The notes: generated by a model not told the origin, from the sequence alone. Counted from the stretch's first letter, positions 48,571-59,685 are shown. The stretch: 64,000 nucleotides of DNA from Malania oleifera (GCF_029873635.1 NC_080428.1:68877601-68941600); one strand, 5' to 3'. Program-made: numbers and translations.

Positions 48571-49926
48571 GGGTGATGGGAGGCGTGGTGAAAGGTACTA
48601 TTTCCATTTTTTCAAACGGTCCTGTTGTGTTGTTTGACATAGGTTCAACGCACTCTTTCATGTCTCGGGGATTGGTTAAATTGTATGAGGTAAATACAGT
48701 TGTTAGATACCAAGTTAGGTGTGGTCATGCTGACATGGTAGTTTAATTGTTTTTGACATGCATGGGTTTGATATAATTTTGGGGATGAACTGGCTAGCAT
48801 CTAGCTATACGAGTATCGATTGCCACAGGAAGGAGGTAGTGTTCAGACCTTCAGGGGATCAAGATTTTAAATTCTTCAGGTTGTGTGTGCCCTCTGAACC
48901 ACAGATCCTTTTAGTAATTCAAGCAAAGAGGTTACTTATGGAGGGTAGCCAGGAGTACCTTGCTTTTGTAAAAGTAGCACTGGAGAAGGAACTTAAGCTG
49001 AGGGATATCCTAGTGATAAGGGAGTTCTCGGATGTGTTTCCTGAGGGCTTCCCGAGAGTTTGCCATTGAGTTAAATCCAGGGACAGCCCCAATTTCTAAG
49101 GCTCCATACAGAATGGCTTCGACTGAATTAAAGGAGCTAAAGGAGAAGTTGCAATAACTACTTGACAAGGGGTTTATCATACTGAGCGTATCACCTTGGG
49201 GAGCACTGGTGTTGTTTTTGAAGAAGAAGGATGGGTCGATGAGGATGTGCATCGACTACCGGGAAATTAATAAGATGACAATGAAGAACAAATACTCATT
49301 ACCCCGTATTGATGATCTGTTTGACCTACTAAAGGGCACACATGTTTTCTCCAAGATCTATCTGCGATTTGGGTATCATCAGGTGAAGGTTAAATTAGAG
49401 GATGTACCAAAGACAACTTTCCATACCAGGGCCATTACGAGTTTTTGGTTATGCCATTCGGTTTGAAAAATGCTCCTGCAGTGTTTATGTATTTGATGAA
49501 CAGGGTCTTCCACCAGTATTTGGACCAATTCGTGGAAATGTTTATTTACGATATACTAGTTTATTCAAAGAGCCTAAAGGAACACGAGGAATATCTGAGG
49601 ATAGTGCTTCAAATGTTAAGAGAAGGAAAGTTATTTGCTAAATTTAAGAAATGCGAGTTCTGGCTGGAACATGTTGCATTTATGGGATATGTAGTTTCCA
49701 GGGAAGGAATCTCAGTGGACCCGAGGAAGGTAGAGGCGGTAGTTGATTGGGGGAGACTAAAGAATGTGCATGAGATTAGAAGTTTCTTGGGTCTGGCAGG
49801 GTACTATCGCCGATTTGTCAAGGGTTTCTCTAGGCTATCAGGTCCTTTGACATAGCTTATGAGAAAGAATAGTAGGTTTGAGTGGACTAGTGAGTGCGAG
49901 CAGAGCTTCCAAGAATTGAAGCAGTG
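48571..49926 (+). pseudogene. Gypsy pol of element K (protease and RT)
   Basis: Protease appears as VLFDIGSTHSFMS near 48630, with the DSG serine replaced by isoleucine. [20 protein letters not shown] follows from 48758. RT gives [20 protein letters not shown] from 49215, the catalytic motif as FIYDILVYS near 49542 (first aspartate lost), and [20 protein letters not shown] near 49790. A frameshift lies near 49430. It ends at QELKQCV where L begins, so RNase H and integrase are not here. Confidence 0.9.
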
Positions 49927-51008
49927 TGTGACGACTTGCTATTTATTCAACATTTTTTTTCTTCTGAATATAATAAATTTCATTTGTCAGAAATACTAAA
50001 AATAACATCCCAGGCTCAAAGGGCACTGAGGAAACTCTGTCTGTCATACATATCTAAGTAGCGGTACACAAAACTGGGAACTGCTATATACAACACAATA
50101 TAATATACCAGAAAACTATACTGCTCTGTAACATATTTATAATACAAAATACCCAGTGACGTCACTACAATCTAAAGACTATCCCAAAAATACTGTTATC
50201 TCAAAAATACCTACCCTTTCTTGTATGGGCAGCACAAGTTAATCTCTATCCGCGAGCCTAATCTGCTCGCCTAACTGGATCTCTTGAAAAACAGTAAGTC
50301 ATTGGGATGAGACAATGCTCAGTAAGTGAAAATATGCTATTACTAGTGTGTGGCGGCTGAGTTAAATGATTAAAATACTGAAATAATACTATAATATGAG
50401 AAAACTGATAAACTGTACAAAATATATCTATCTAACATGTAATCTTTAAAAAATGACTATGTATCTGAGTTTATTATCTAAAGGTACTGCTAGCATAATA
50501 ATATAAATTGCTTCTATGTCATATATTTGTATGTAGGAACTTCTACTATACCTTGGGATCTGTATATCATGATATATCCCTTCATGATAGGGTTGGGCGA
50601 CCCGTAGGCTGGACTTACTCTGGTCGGCCCTCCAGGTAAGTCAATCTCTATCATCCACCACTATGTAATGATCTATGTAGATCCTGGCCCACTGCAATCA
50701 CTCTGGGCTAACTCAAACCTCTGTCATCGTCTAACCGTCTACCTCAACCCGACATGCTAGAGAAACTGCAAATCTCTCTTAACACGGTTAGACGGAATTC
50801 ACATACTATCTGAGTCATGTGGTTGCACGTGTCTAAAACTAGCAACGGTACCGTGCTTTGCTGTAATTATATCTGTCTGTAATTTCCCCAGGGATCTGAT
50901 ATCGTGTAATATTGTGTGCATATATATAAATATATACTCATCTTGCTGCTTTTAACATGATTTCAAAAACAACCACGACACTATATTTCTAAGTTATATT
51001 ATCTGTAT

Positions 51009-51163
51009 GCTCTGTATATAAAATCTATATACTCTGTATATAATATCTATGTACTCTATATATAATATATGTGTGCTCTATATATAATATATGTATGCTC
51101 TGTATATAGTATCTATGCGCTCTGTATATAATATCTGTGTGCTCTGTATATAATATCTGTTGT
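51009..51163 (-). repeat. 22-bp tandem repeat in L LTR
   Basis: Seven units of GCTCTGTATATAATATCTGT-type sequence. The CTCTGTAT or CTCTATAT starts fall at 51010, 51032, 51054, 51076, 51098, 51120 and 51142, exactly 22 bp apart. Confidence 0.8.
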
Positions 51164-51817
51164 AACATTTTGATGCTATCACTGTATAATTTGTCTGAGT
51201 GTTATGGTCTAGAAATCATGTTTTTCTCTGAAAATACTGTAAATCTCATTCATTTCTAATATTCTGAAATATCTGAGTATCGGTATATCTGAAATACTGT
51301 AAAATCTATATATATATAGGGTATTGTAATAACTCATGCCACACATTTGAATAAACGTAGTCTTATGCTCAATTTCTGTAATTTATGCTATAAAAATAAT
51401 ATTCATAATTCTCAAGAAAATAATCTGATATACATGCTTGAAACACTCATTCATAATCTTCTGTCTACATAAAAAAATTGCTAGCATAGCATATTCCCCT
51501 TACCTTGACTCTGAAAAGCACCTATAAAATTCTAGCTCTATACGCGTAGGGTTCCTAACTCAACATCTTGAAAATAATATCCCTTAGAACAAAATATCAG
51601 CATTTTCTTACCTACAACATTTCTCATAACTACAAGGAAGACATAATCTCAATAAAATACCTTACCCTAGATTTGTGATGAATTTCAAATCAACTTTCCC
51701 CACGATTTGCTCCAGCAGACTTGACAAGAACTTCGCTAGGAGCATCATGGTGGCCTCAGATCTTCAATCCGGTGAGAAATGGGGCCAAGATCGAAGAGAG
51801 AAGGGGAGGGAGTCATA

Positions 51818-51821
<4 letters not shown>

Positions 51822-51866
<45 letters not shown>

Positions 51867-52045
51867 GGTTTGCTGCGCTGAAATTTGATTAAAATCCGAG
51901 TTTCAGCTCTTCATAGGACTAGATTCATCGACGAGACATGTCACCTCGTCGACGAGTCTTGTAGAAATTTCATCGACGAACCTGCACCCTCGTCGACGAA
52001 TTTCAATTTACTTAAAACCCTCTCTTCGTATCTTCTCATCGACGA
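51822..52045 (-). promoter_or_regulatory. GTCGACGA words and (GA)n of L LTR
   Basis: CATCGACGAGAC, CCTCGTCGACGAGT, CATCGACGAACC, CCTCGTCGACGAATT and CATCGACGAAGC lie at 51925-52045, and a (GA)n tract at 51822-51863 is downstream on the minus strand. No clear TATA box was seen between them. Confidence 0.55.
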
Positions 52046-52365
52046 AGCCTTCTGCCCCCTTCTGTTCCTATTTCCATTTCCCCTCCCTCTTTATTATTTA
52101 AATACCAATATTTTTCGGGCCCTTACATTCTCCCCACCTTATAAAATTTCATCCTCGAAATTTCTTATCTGTATCTCCATTTATCATCCCATAAAGGAAA
52201 AAGGTCCACTTATTCTCTTACTTGCCCTCACTTATGGTGGAGGAATACCGTGGTTACATACTATGTTCTGAGAGATTACATATATAAAACTAATAACTAC
52301 TTTTATCTATCTAATACATGTACCTGCAAAAGAAACACTATCTAGATACTATACTTTACCTGATT

Positions 52366-54243
52366 ACCTCTATACCTCTTGGAACAACTGCGGGTATCTC
52401 TGTCTGATATGCTCCTCGAGTTCCCAAGAAGCTTCCTCTATAGCGTGATTCTTCCACAAAACTTTTACTAACTAAATTTATTTTGTACGTAATTCTTTTG
52501 TCTTTCTGTCTAATATCTGTACTGGTGCTTTTTCATAAGCTAATGAATCCTTAAGCTCTATCTCTGCATAGTTAATGATGTGAGATGTGTCTAGGACGTA
52601 TTTCCTTAACATTGTAGCATGAAACACATCGTGTATTCTGGATAAAACTGGCGGCAAAGCTAGCCCTTAGGCAACTGACCCTATTCTCTCTATTATCTCA
52701 AAAGTGTCAATATACCTAGGGCTCAACTTGCCCTTCTTCCCAAATATCATAATCCCTCTCATAGGATCTACTTTCAAAAATACCCAATCCCCCACTTTAA
52801 ATTCTAACTCTCGGCAGTGAGTGTTTGCATAACTTTTCTGTCGACTCTGGGCGGTACTGATTCTTTCTTTAATTAGTCGGACCATGTCACAAGCTTGCTA
52901 AACGATATCTGGACCCAAAACTCGCTTCTCTCCTACCTCATCCCAGAAAAGAGGAGAACGACATCTCCTGCCATACAGTGCCTCATACGAAGCCATGTCG
53001 ATACTAGACTAGTAGCTATTATTATAGGCAAATTCAACTAGTGGTAGAAATTAAGTCCAGCTACCCCCAAAATCTAGCACGCACGCACAAAGTATATCTT
53101 CTAACATCTGAATTGTCCTCTCAGCCTGACCATCTGTCTGGGGATGGAAAGTTGTACTAAATGCTAACTGTGTACCCATAGCCTCCTGAAAGCTTTTCCA
53201 GAATCGTGAAGTAAATCGAGGATCCCGGTCTGAAACTATGGATACTGGTACACCATGGACGCGAACTATCTCCTAAACATATATCTCTGCCAGCCTGTCC
53301 ATGGAATAACCGAATTTAATGGGGATAAAATGGGCAGTCTTCGTCAAACGATCAACAACTACCCAAATTGCATTCAATCCCTGCCGCACTGGTGGTAACC
53401 CTGTAACAAAATCCATAGAAACGTGGTCCCACTTCCACTTTGGAATAAACAACAGCTGCAACTGTCCTGCTGGTCTCTGGTGCTCTGCTTAACTTGCTGG
53501 AACGTCAAACACTACTGAACAAAGTTGGCTATCTCTCTCTTCATTCCACTCCACCAAAAGTACTCTCGCAGATCCGTGTACATTTTAGTACTGCAAGGAT
53601 GGACTGTGTATAGTGATCTGTGAGCCTCCTCCAATATAGTTCTCTTGATTTCGGTATCAACGAGAACACATAGCCTAGTACGGAAACGCAGGGCTCCGTC
53701 ATCTGATATGCTAAACTCCTCTCCTTGACCATCCCTCACTCTGACCATCACCTCTGCCAACTCTGCATCATCTCCCTGAGCTGCTTTAATTTTCTCATAT
53801 ATGGTAGGTTGTATAACTAGGCTGGCAACAAAACCCTGAGTACTATCCTCTACTAACTCTATGCTAAGTCTCTCCAAATCCATCAAGATCGAGTGCTGAA
53901 TCTCCATGGCTGCTAGTGCTGGTCCCATTGATTTTCTGCTCAGCGCATCTGCTACTACATTCGCTTTTCTTGGGTGGTAATTAGTAGTACAGTCATAATC
54001 TTAAATAACATCTAGCCACCTTCTTTGTCTCATATTCAATTATCTCTGAGTGAAGAAATATTTCAAACTCTTGTGATTTATAAAAATTTCACATTTCCCA
54101 CCATACAGATAATGCCTCCAGATTTTAAGAGCGTAAACCACTGCAGCTAGCTCCAAATCATGCATAGGGTAATTCTTCTCATATTCTTTAAGCTGTCTAG
54201 AAGCATATGCAATAACCCTGCCATGTTGCATCAATACGCACCC
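52366..54243 (-). pseudogene. Gypsy pol of element L: RNase H, integrase, C-terminal domain
   Basis: Reading on the minus strand from 54243: [20 protein letters not shown] and [17 protein letters not shown] (RNase H, with the third aspartate replaced by N). Then the integrase zinc region HRSLYTVHP near 53600 and [13 protein letters not shown] near 53420. [20 protein letters not shown] lies near 52690 and a chromodomain-like tail ends in YPQLF near 52385. Stops and frameshifts are frequent (for example 53490, 53275 and 54040). Confidence 0.9.
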
Positions 54244-54329
54244 ATGAAAGCATATGAACAGAACTAAAATTTGGTTTAATATCCATGCCTCCGGAGCCAC
54301 GAGATGCCCACGGCAACACTTCATCCATC

Positions 54330-55370
54330 CGATCAAATTCCTGGCGGGCCACATGATCAACGCTGGCACGTCGGTGTTTTTCCAAGGACGGTCCGGATAT
54401 GCCAGCCTTGGATCCGGGTCACATTTGACCATCCACGCGGTCACCAACACGTGGCTCATATCTCCATCATGCCAAAACGTCTCGTGGCCCCCTTATCAAC
54501 CAGCGAAGATTTGTGTTTTCCAATGACGGTCATATTGTCCATGCCTTGCATCCGGTCACGTTATGAAACCAGCCATCACTCCAACCAACAAACGTGGCTC
54601 TTCTCTCTCCACACAATAAAATTCTGCGTGGCCACCCGGGTCACCACACGATTTGTGTTTCCAGGACGTCCCTGGATATGTGCCATTTGCCTTGATCCCG
54701 GTCACATTTGACCAGCCACTCGGCCACTGACACGTGGCATCGGTCCTCAACCGCACGATTTGTGTTTTCCAAGGATGGCTTGGATTGGGCCACGTCATTG
54801 ATCCATATCCACATACACTAGCCACTCGGCCACTGACACGTGGCACCGGTCCTCAACCGCACGATTTGTTTTTTCCAAGGATGGCTTGGATTGGGCCACG
54901 TCCTTGATCCCGATCACATTTGACCAGCCACTCGGCCACTGACACGTGGCACCGGTCCTCAACCGCACGATTTGTGTTTTCCAAGGATGGCTTGGATTGG
55001 GCCACGTCATTGATCCACATCCACATAGACAACCACTCAGTCACTGACACGTGACACCCCTGATCACCGCACGATCTGTGTTTTCCAAGGACGGTCAAGA
55101 TTGTGCCATGCCTTGATCCGGGTCACGTTTGACCAGCCAATCAGTCACCAACACGTGGCTCATTTTCCCCCCACACACAAAAAGTCTGCGTGGCCACCCT
55201 GATCACCGCACGATCTGTGTTTTCCAAGGATGGTCAAGATTATGCCACGCCTTGATCAGGGTCACATTTGACCAGCCCCTCAGTCACTAACACGTGGCAC
55301 CCCTCCTCAACCATTCGATCTATGTTTTCCCAGGATGGACTAGATCATGCCAGGTCTTCAATCCGGGTCA
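54330..55370 (+). repeat. 105-150 bp tandem repeats before the polypurine tract of M
   Basis: About eight units share the phrases ACACGTGGCACCGGTCCTCA, CGCACGATTTGTGTTTTCCA, AAGGATGGCTTGGATTGGGC, CACGTC and TCACATTTGACCAGCCACTC. The best conserved units, about 105-110 bp, lie at 54720-55020. ORFs in several frames are translations of the repeat, not genes. Most units carry ACACGTGGC, a G-box/ABRE-like core. Confidence 0.8.
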
Positions 55371-55599
55371 CCCTCCATCCTCCTACTTAGCACATGACTC
55401 TACTCAGAACACGACATGTGGTCAGTTGTATGGCCTGGCTAAAATAGGTGTCTTTTATCTTTATAGGCCTGTTGCTATAAATAACGTAGGAGAGTTCCAA
55501 CTGTTACCCCAAAGCAACAAGACCTATAAAGAGGGGCAGCTGTCGACACCCCAATTTTAACCAGGCCTTTCCGAGGAGACCTCATGTCAAAACCTTTCC

Positions 55600-55880
55600 A
55601 CACTGGCTGTGGACCCCACACATTCTTGTAGGTCCCACGCTGGCTGTGGACCCCACACATTCTTGTAGGTCCCACACTGCTTGTGGACCCCACACATTCT
55701 TGTAGGTCCCACACTGCTTGTGGACCCCACACATTCTTGTAGGTCCCACACTGCTTGTGGAGCCCACACATTCTCGTGGACCCCACACATTTTGTAGGTC
55801 CCACACTGCTTGTGGACCCCACACATTCTTGTAGGTCCCACACTGCTTGTGGACCCCACACATTCTCGTGGACCCTACGT
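55600..55880 (+). repeat. 37-bp tandem repeat in U3 of M
   Basis: About seven copies of a unit reading CTTGTGGACCCCACACATTC then TTGTAGGTCCCACACTG. Each unit holds one GTGGACCC (class II TCP site) and one GGTCCCAC (class I TCP site). A shortened unit lies near 55755. The long minus-strand ORFs here are repeat translations. Confidence 0.8.
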
Positions 55881-55934
55881 GGCTTGTGGGCCCCACATAT
55901 CTTCATTGGGCCCACATGTTTGGTAGGCCCCACC

Positions 55935-57240
55935 TCTCTTGGTACGCTAGCTCGAATTCCTACATTCGATGCACGTTACCCCTTGGTACGCTAGCTCGAA
56001 TTCCTACATTCGATGCACGTTACCCCTTGGTACGCTAGCTCGGATTCTTACATCCGATGCACGTTACCCTCTGGTACGCTAGCTCGGATTCCTACATCCG
56101 ATGCACGTTACCCCCTCTGGTACGCTAGCTCAGATTCCTACATCCGATGCACGTTACCTCTTTTGGCATGCTTGCGCCTGCTAGCTCGGGTTCCTATAAC
56201 CCTCAAATGGCTCGTGGACCCCACGTGGCTCGTGGGCCCCACATATCTTCATTGGGCCCCACATGTTTGGTGGGCCCCACCTCTCTTGGTACGCTAGCTC
56301 GGATTCCTACATCCGATGCACGTTACCCTCTGGTACGCTAGCTCGGATTCTTACATCCGATGCACGTTACCCCCTCTGGTACGCTAGCTCAGATTCCTAC
56401 ATCCGATGCACGTTACCTCTTTTGGCATGCTTGCGCCTGCTAGCTCGGGTTCCTATAACCCTCAAATGGCTCGTGGACCCCACGTGGCTCGTGGGTCCCA
56501 CATATCTTCATTGGGCCCCATATGTTTGGTGGGCCCCACCTCTCTTGGTACGCTAGCTCGGATTCCTACATCCGATGCACGTTACCCTCTAGTACGCCAG
56601 CTCGGATTCTTACATCCGATGCACGTTACCCCCTCTGGTACGCTAGCTCGGATTCTTACATCCGATGCACGTTACCTCTTTTGGCATGCTTGCGCCTACT
56701 AGCTCGGGTTCCTATAACCCTCAAATGGCTCGTGGACCCCACATGGTGCGTGGGCCCCACATATCTTCATTGGGCCCCACATGTTTGGTGGGCCCGACCT
56801 CTCTTGGTACACTAGCTCGGATTCCTACATCCGGTGCACGTTACCCCCTCTGGTGTGCTAACTCGGATCCACATATCTGGTGCCTTGCTAGCTCGGGTTC
56901 CTATAACCCTCAAATGGCTCGTGGACCCCACGTGGCTTGTGGGCCCCACATATCTTCATTGGGCCCCACATGTTTGGTGGGCCCCACCTCTCTTGGTACG
57001 CTAGCTCGGATTCCTACATCCGATGCACGTTACCCTCTGGTACGCTAGCTCGGATTCTTACATCCGATGCACGTTACCCCCTCTGGTACGCTAGCTCGAA
57101 TTCTTACATCCGATGCACGTTACCTCTTTTGGCATGCTTGCGCCTACTAGCTCGGGTTCCTGTAACCCTCAAACGGCTTGTGGACCCCACATGGTGCGTG
57201 GGCCCCACACATCTCCGATGGGCTCCGCACAGCTTCTAGA
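55935..57240 (+). repeat. Higher-order tandem repeat (259 bp) in U3 of M
   Basis: A basic unit of about 50 bp (TGGTACGCTAGCTCGGATTC, then TACATCCGATGCACGTTACC) alternates with GTGGGCCCCACATATCTTCA and TTGGCATGCTTGCGCCTGCT phrases. Complete 259-bp blocks recur: GGCATGCTTGCG lies at about 56164, 56423 and 56682, then after a rearranged block at about 57130. Confidence 0.8.
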
Positions 57241-57246
57241 ACCCTC

Positions 57247-57247
<1 letters not shown>

Positions 57248-57290
<43 letters not shown>

Positions 57291-57293
57291 TAT
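57248..57293 (+). repeat. (TTA)n microsatellite
   Basis: About fifteen TTA units in a row between the higher-order repeat and the 94-bp repeat. Confidence 0.9.
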
Positions 57294-57319
57294 TTTAATT
57301 TGTCAAATGCAAGCATATT

Positions 57320-57880
57320 TTGTCCCCCCATCATCATTCACCACATGTCATGTTTCTTCCCTTTATCATTCTTCCCATACTATATTCCATTCATAATTCT
57401 TCATCCCATACTTTGTTCCCTCCATCATCACTCACCATATGTCATGTTTCTTCCCTTTATCATTCTTCCCATAATATATTCCCTTCATAATTCTTCATCC
57501 CATACTTTGTTCCCTCCATCATCACTCACCATATGTCATGTTTCTTCCTTTTATCATTCTTCCCATACTATATTCCCTTCATAATTCTTCATCCCATACT
57601 TTGTTCCCTCCATCATCATTCACCACATGTCATGTTTCTTCCCTTTATCATTCTTCCCATACTATATTCCCTTCATAATTCTTCATCCCATACTTTGTTC
57701 CCTCCATCATCATTCACCACATGTCATGTTTCTTCCCTTTATCATTCTTCCCATAATATATTCACTTCATAATTCTTCATCCCATACTTTGTTCCCTCCA
57801 TCATCACTCACCACATGTCATGTTTCTTCCTTTTATCATTCTTCCCATGCTAATTTCCCTTCATCATTCTTCCCCCCATA
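57320..57880 (+). repeat. 94-bp tandem repeat in U3 of M
   Basis: About six units with CATCATCATTCACCACATGT, CATGTTTCTTCCCTTTATCA, TTCTTCCCATACTATATTCC, CTTCATAATTCTTCATCCCA. Adjacent CATGTTTCTTCC phrases are 94 bp apart, as at 57533 and 57627. Pyrimidine-rich. The array ends about 60 bp before the TATA box. Confidence 0.85.
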
Positions 57881-57941
57881 CTTGGTTCCCCCCATCATGA
57901 CTCCCCTATGTCTTCTTTCCTATGCTTGCCCTAAGCTAAGC

Positions 57942-57952
57942 CTATAAATAGC
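57942..57952 (+). promoter_or_regulatory. TATA box of M LTR
   Basis: CTATAAATAGC, a near-perfect plant TATA box, marks the U3/R border about 30 bp downstream. Confidence 0.75.
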
Positions 57953-59685
57953 CCTCTCATTCCAAGCACAAGGAAGGAGCTCTTGGTGGTGGTAAGGAGA
58001 AGATTTCAAATATTGAAGTTTTCTATCACAAGTTTGTGAAGTTAGTCTTTTTTTTAGTAAAAATCAAGAGGTCGACTAATCCCGTTTCCTATCGGTGTTG
58101 AGTCACTCCATTTGAAGAAGGCACCCCGTAGTGCCTCAAATCAGAGCTCAAGAACAACTCTCGGGAAGACGTTGTAGAGCGGCCCTAGTAGACTCATCAA
58201 CAGGAAAAGAAGACCGGAGCAGAGGAAAACGAAAGAAGATCAAGCGATCGATTGATCCCTTTTCCTACCGGTACCGGGTCACTCCATTTGAAGAAGGTAT
58301 TCCCTAGTGCCTCGAGTCGGAACTCAAGAACAACCCTCGGGAAGGCGCTGTAGACTAACCTTACGGATTCACAGACAGGAGAAGAAGACCGAAGGAGAGA
58401 AAGACGATAGGTAAGACCAATGAACTTTCTCTTCCTATGTTACATTTCCATCCCCCTTTCCCTAATCGGCCTTTGTTGGTTTATTTGACTTTATTTCACT
58501 TTTCTTTACTTTAAATAGCTTCCTTTTAACTCATAAAAAAAACAAAAAATAAAAAAAATTTCATAAAAGACACAAAAATTCAGAAAAATTTTCAAAGAAA
58601 ATTCAAAAATTTTTAAAGCTTTGAAACTTATTTACCTTTGAAAATTTTTGAAGAAAATCCAAGAAAGTTTCTAACATGTTTGGCAAAGGTTAGATTTGTT
58701 TCCTTACATTCAAGATTTTCAAAAATACATTCTAAAGTCATATCTTTAAAACCATGACTTTCGTGATTGTTGTCTAAAATTCTGTTGTATTCGGAAGGAC
58801 ATTGGAAGATTCCGGAAAATCATTGGTCTCGACCAAGACCTTAAACTGGTTTTTCCCCCCCCACACTGGTCGACGTTTGACCGGCTCACCATTCCCAAAC
58901 TGGTTCACCCCAGTTTTCTCCATTTCGCTTGTATATTATTGTTGTATCCATAAAATTCACAAAAATCATGAAATTTTCAAAAATTCCAAAAGTATTTTCA
59001 CATTTTGGTTTCAATTGATTTCATTTGTGTTATTTTGAAAATTCGGGAAAAATATCAAAAATCATTTTCACACTTAGGAAAAATCACAAAAATATCTTTT
59101 TAGGCACAAGAAAAATTCATTCCAATCCCGAACCAATCTCAAAAACCTCCCGAAATAGTATTTTTGATACTTAAAAAAAAAAAACCTATAGATTTCAAAA
59201 TCCTCGGGAGCGTATTTTGTATCCTATTTTCGATTTTCCTTCCCGATGATTGCCAACGAGAACATTGACTCTTCGGAGTACTAGATTGCCCCGGTTCTGA
59301 GGGAATACCTATATAGTATTTTCATTTTGTTTTTGACTTTTGAAAGGGAGTGATCTTTAAAGGCTTATTACATTTATTTCGGGAAAACTCTTTATTAATC
59401 TGGTACCATTCGTAAGAACGGGCGTGTAGGGGGTGCTAATACCTTCCCCTTGCGTAACCATACTCCCGAGCCTAACTTTGGTGACGTAGACCGATTCTAC
59501 CCCTAACGGGGTAGTAATCAAGTGTTCTAACCACACTTCAAAAGGTTAGTGGCGACTCCACCACACATCGTTTTTCACGAAAATTCACATTTTCAAAATA
59601 CACATTCATTTTTCCCAGTCCGCAAGCCGAACCCATTTTTAAACCAGAGATTGGTTCTCTGGGCCGGGTTCGGGACGTCGCGACA

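Larger units (their letters stand above)
42879..49926 (+). mobile_element. Ty3/Gypsy element K, 5' half, interrupted by E and L
   Basis: It starts 34 bp after the end of element A. It has a 5' LTR (42879-47176 with solo LTR E inside), PBS, gag and pol up to the end of RT. Then element L cuts it at 49927. The remaining pol and 3' LTR should lie to the right of the window. All frames are broken. Confidence 0.85.
49927..52127 (-). repeat. 3' LTR of element L
   Basis: 2201 bp. On the minus strand it runs from TGTAAGGGCCCG to CAAGTCGTCACA. It has GTCGACGA words in U3, (GA)n at 51822-51863, a 22-bp tandem repeat at 51009-51163, and the shared block at 50304-50326. The purine-rich complement of 52129-52140 is its polypurine tract. 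Confidence 0.85.
54244..59685 (+). mobile_element. 3' end of a Tat/Ogre-like Gypsy element (M) inside L pol
   Basis: The LTR start TGTCGACACCCC follows a polypurine tract AAAGAGGGGCAGC. The LTR is 4.1 kb long, and tandem repeats lie upstream of the polypurine tract. All are typical of the Tat/Ogre lineage. Everything 5' of the repeats (5' LTR, gag, pol) is missing, so M is truncated at 54244. It ends GACGTCGCGACA at 59685. No target duplication is visible, and about 120 bp of L pol were lost at the junction. Confidence 0.65.
55541..59685 (+). repeat. 3' LTR of element M (4.1 kb)
   Basis: From TGTCGACACCCC to GTCGCGACA. U3 is about 2.4 kb and made largely of three tandem-repeat blocks plus an (ATT)n tract. 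A TATA box CTATAAATAGC lies at 57942-57952. The remaining 1.7 kb (R-U5) includes a duplicated phrase (CCTATCGGTGTTGAGTCACTC near 58088, CCTACCGGTACCGGGTCACT near 58263) and an A-rich stretch near 58530-58630. No protein-coding region. Confidence 0.75.

Noticed and set aside
54254-55098. ORFs of 70-135 codons on both strands
   Set aside because: Open in many frames at once because the 105-150 bp units lack stops; no protein character.
55475-55933. Overlapping minus-strand ORFs of 90-152 codons
   Set aside because: They are translations of the 37-bp tandem repeat in several frames (GPTRMCGVH-type periodic peptide), so not a gene.
57248-57293. Possible CRISPR-like or satellite array
   Set aside because: A simple (TTA)n microsatellite without spacers; plant nuclear context.
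56013-57298. Series of plus-strand ORFs of about 95 codons
   Set aside because: They repeat every 259 bp with the higher-order repeat and have no start context or domain.
57300-57947. Plus-strand ORFs with HHSPHVMFLPF-type periodicity
   Set aside because: Products of the pyrimidine-rich 94-bp repeat upstream of the M TATA box.
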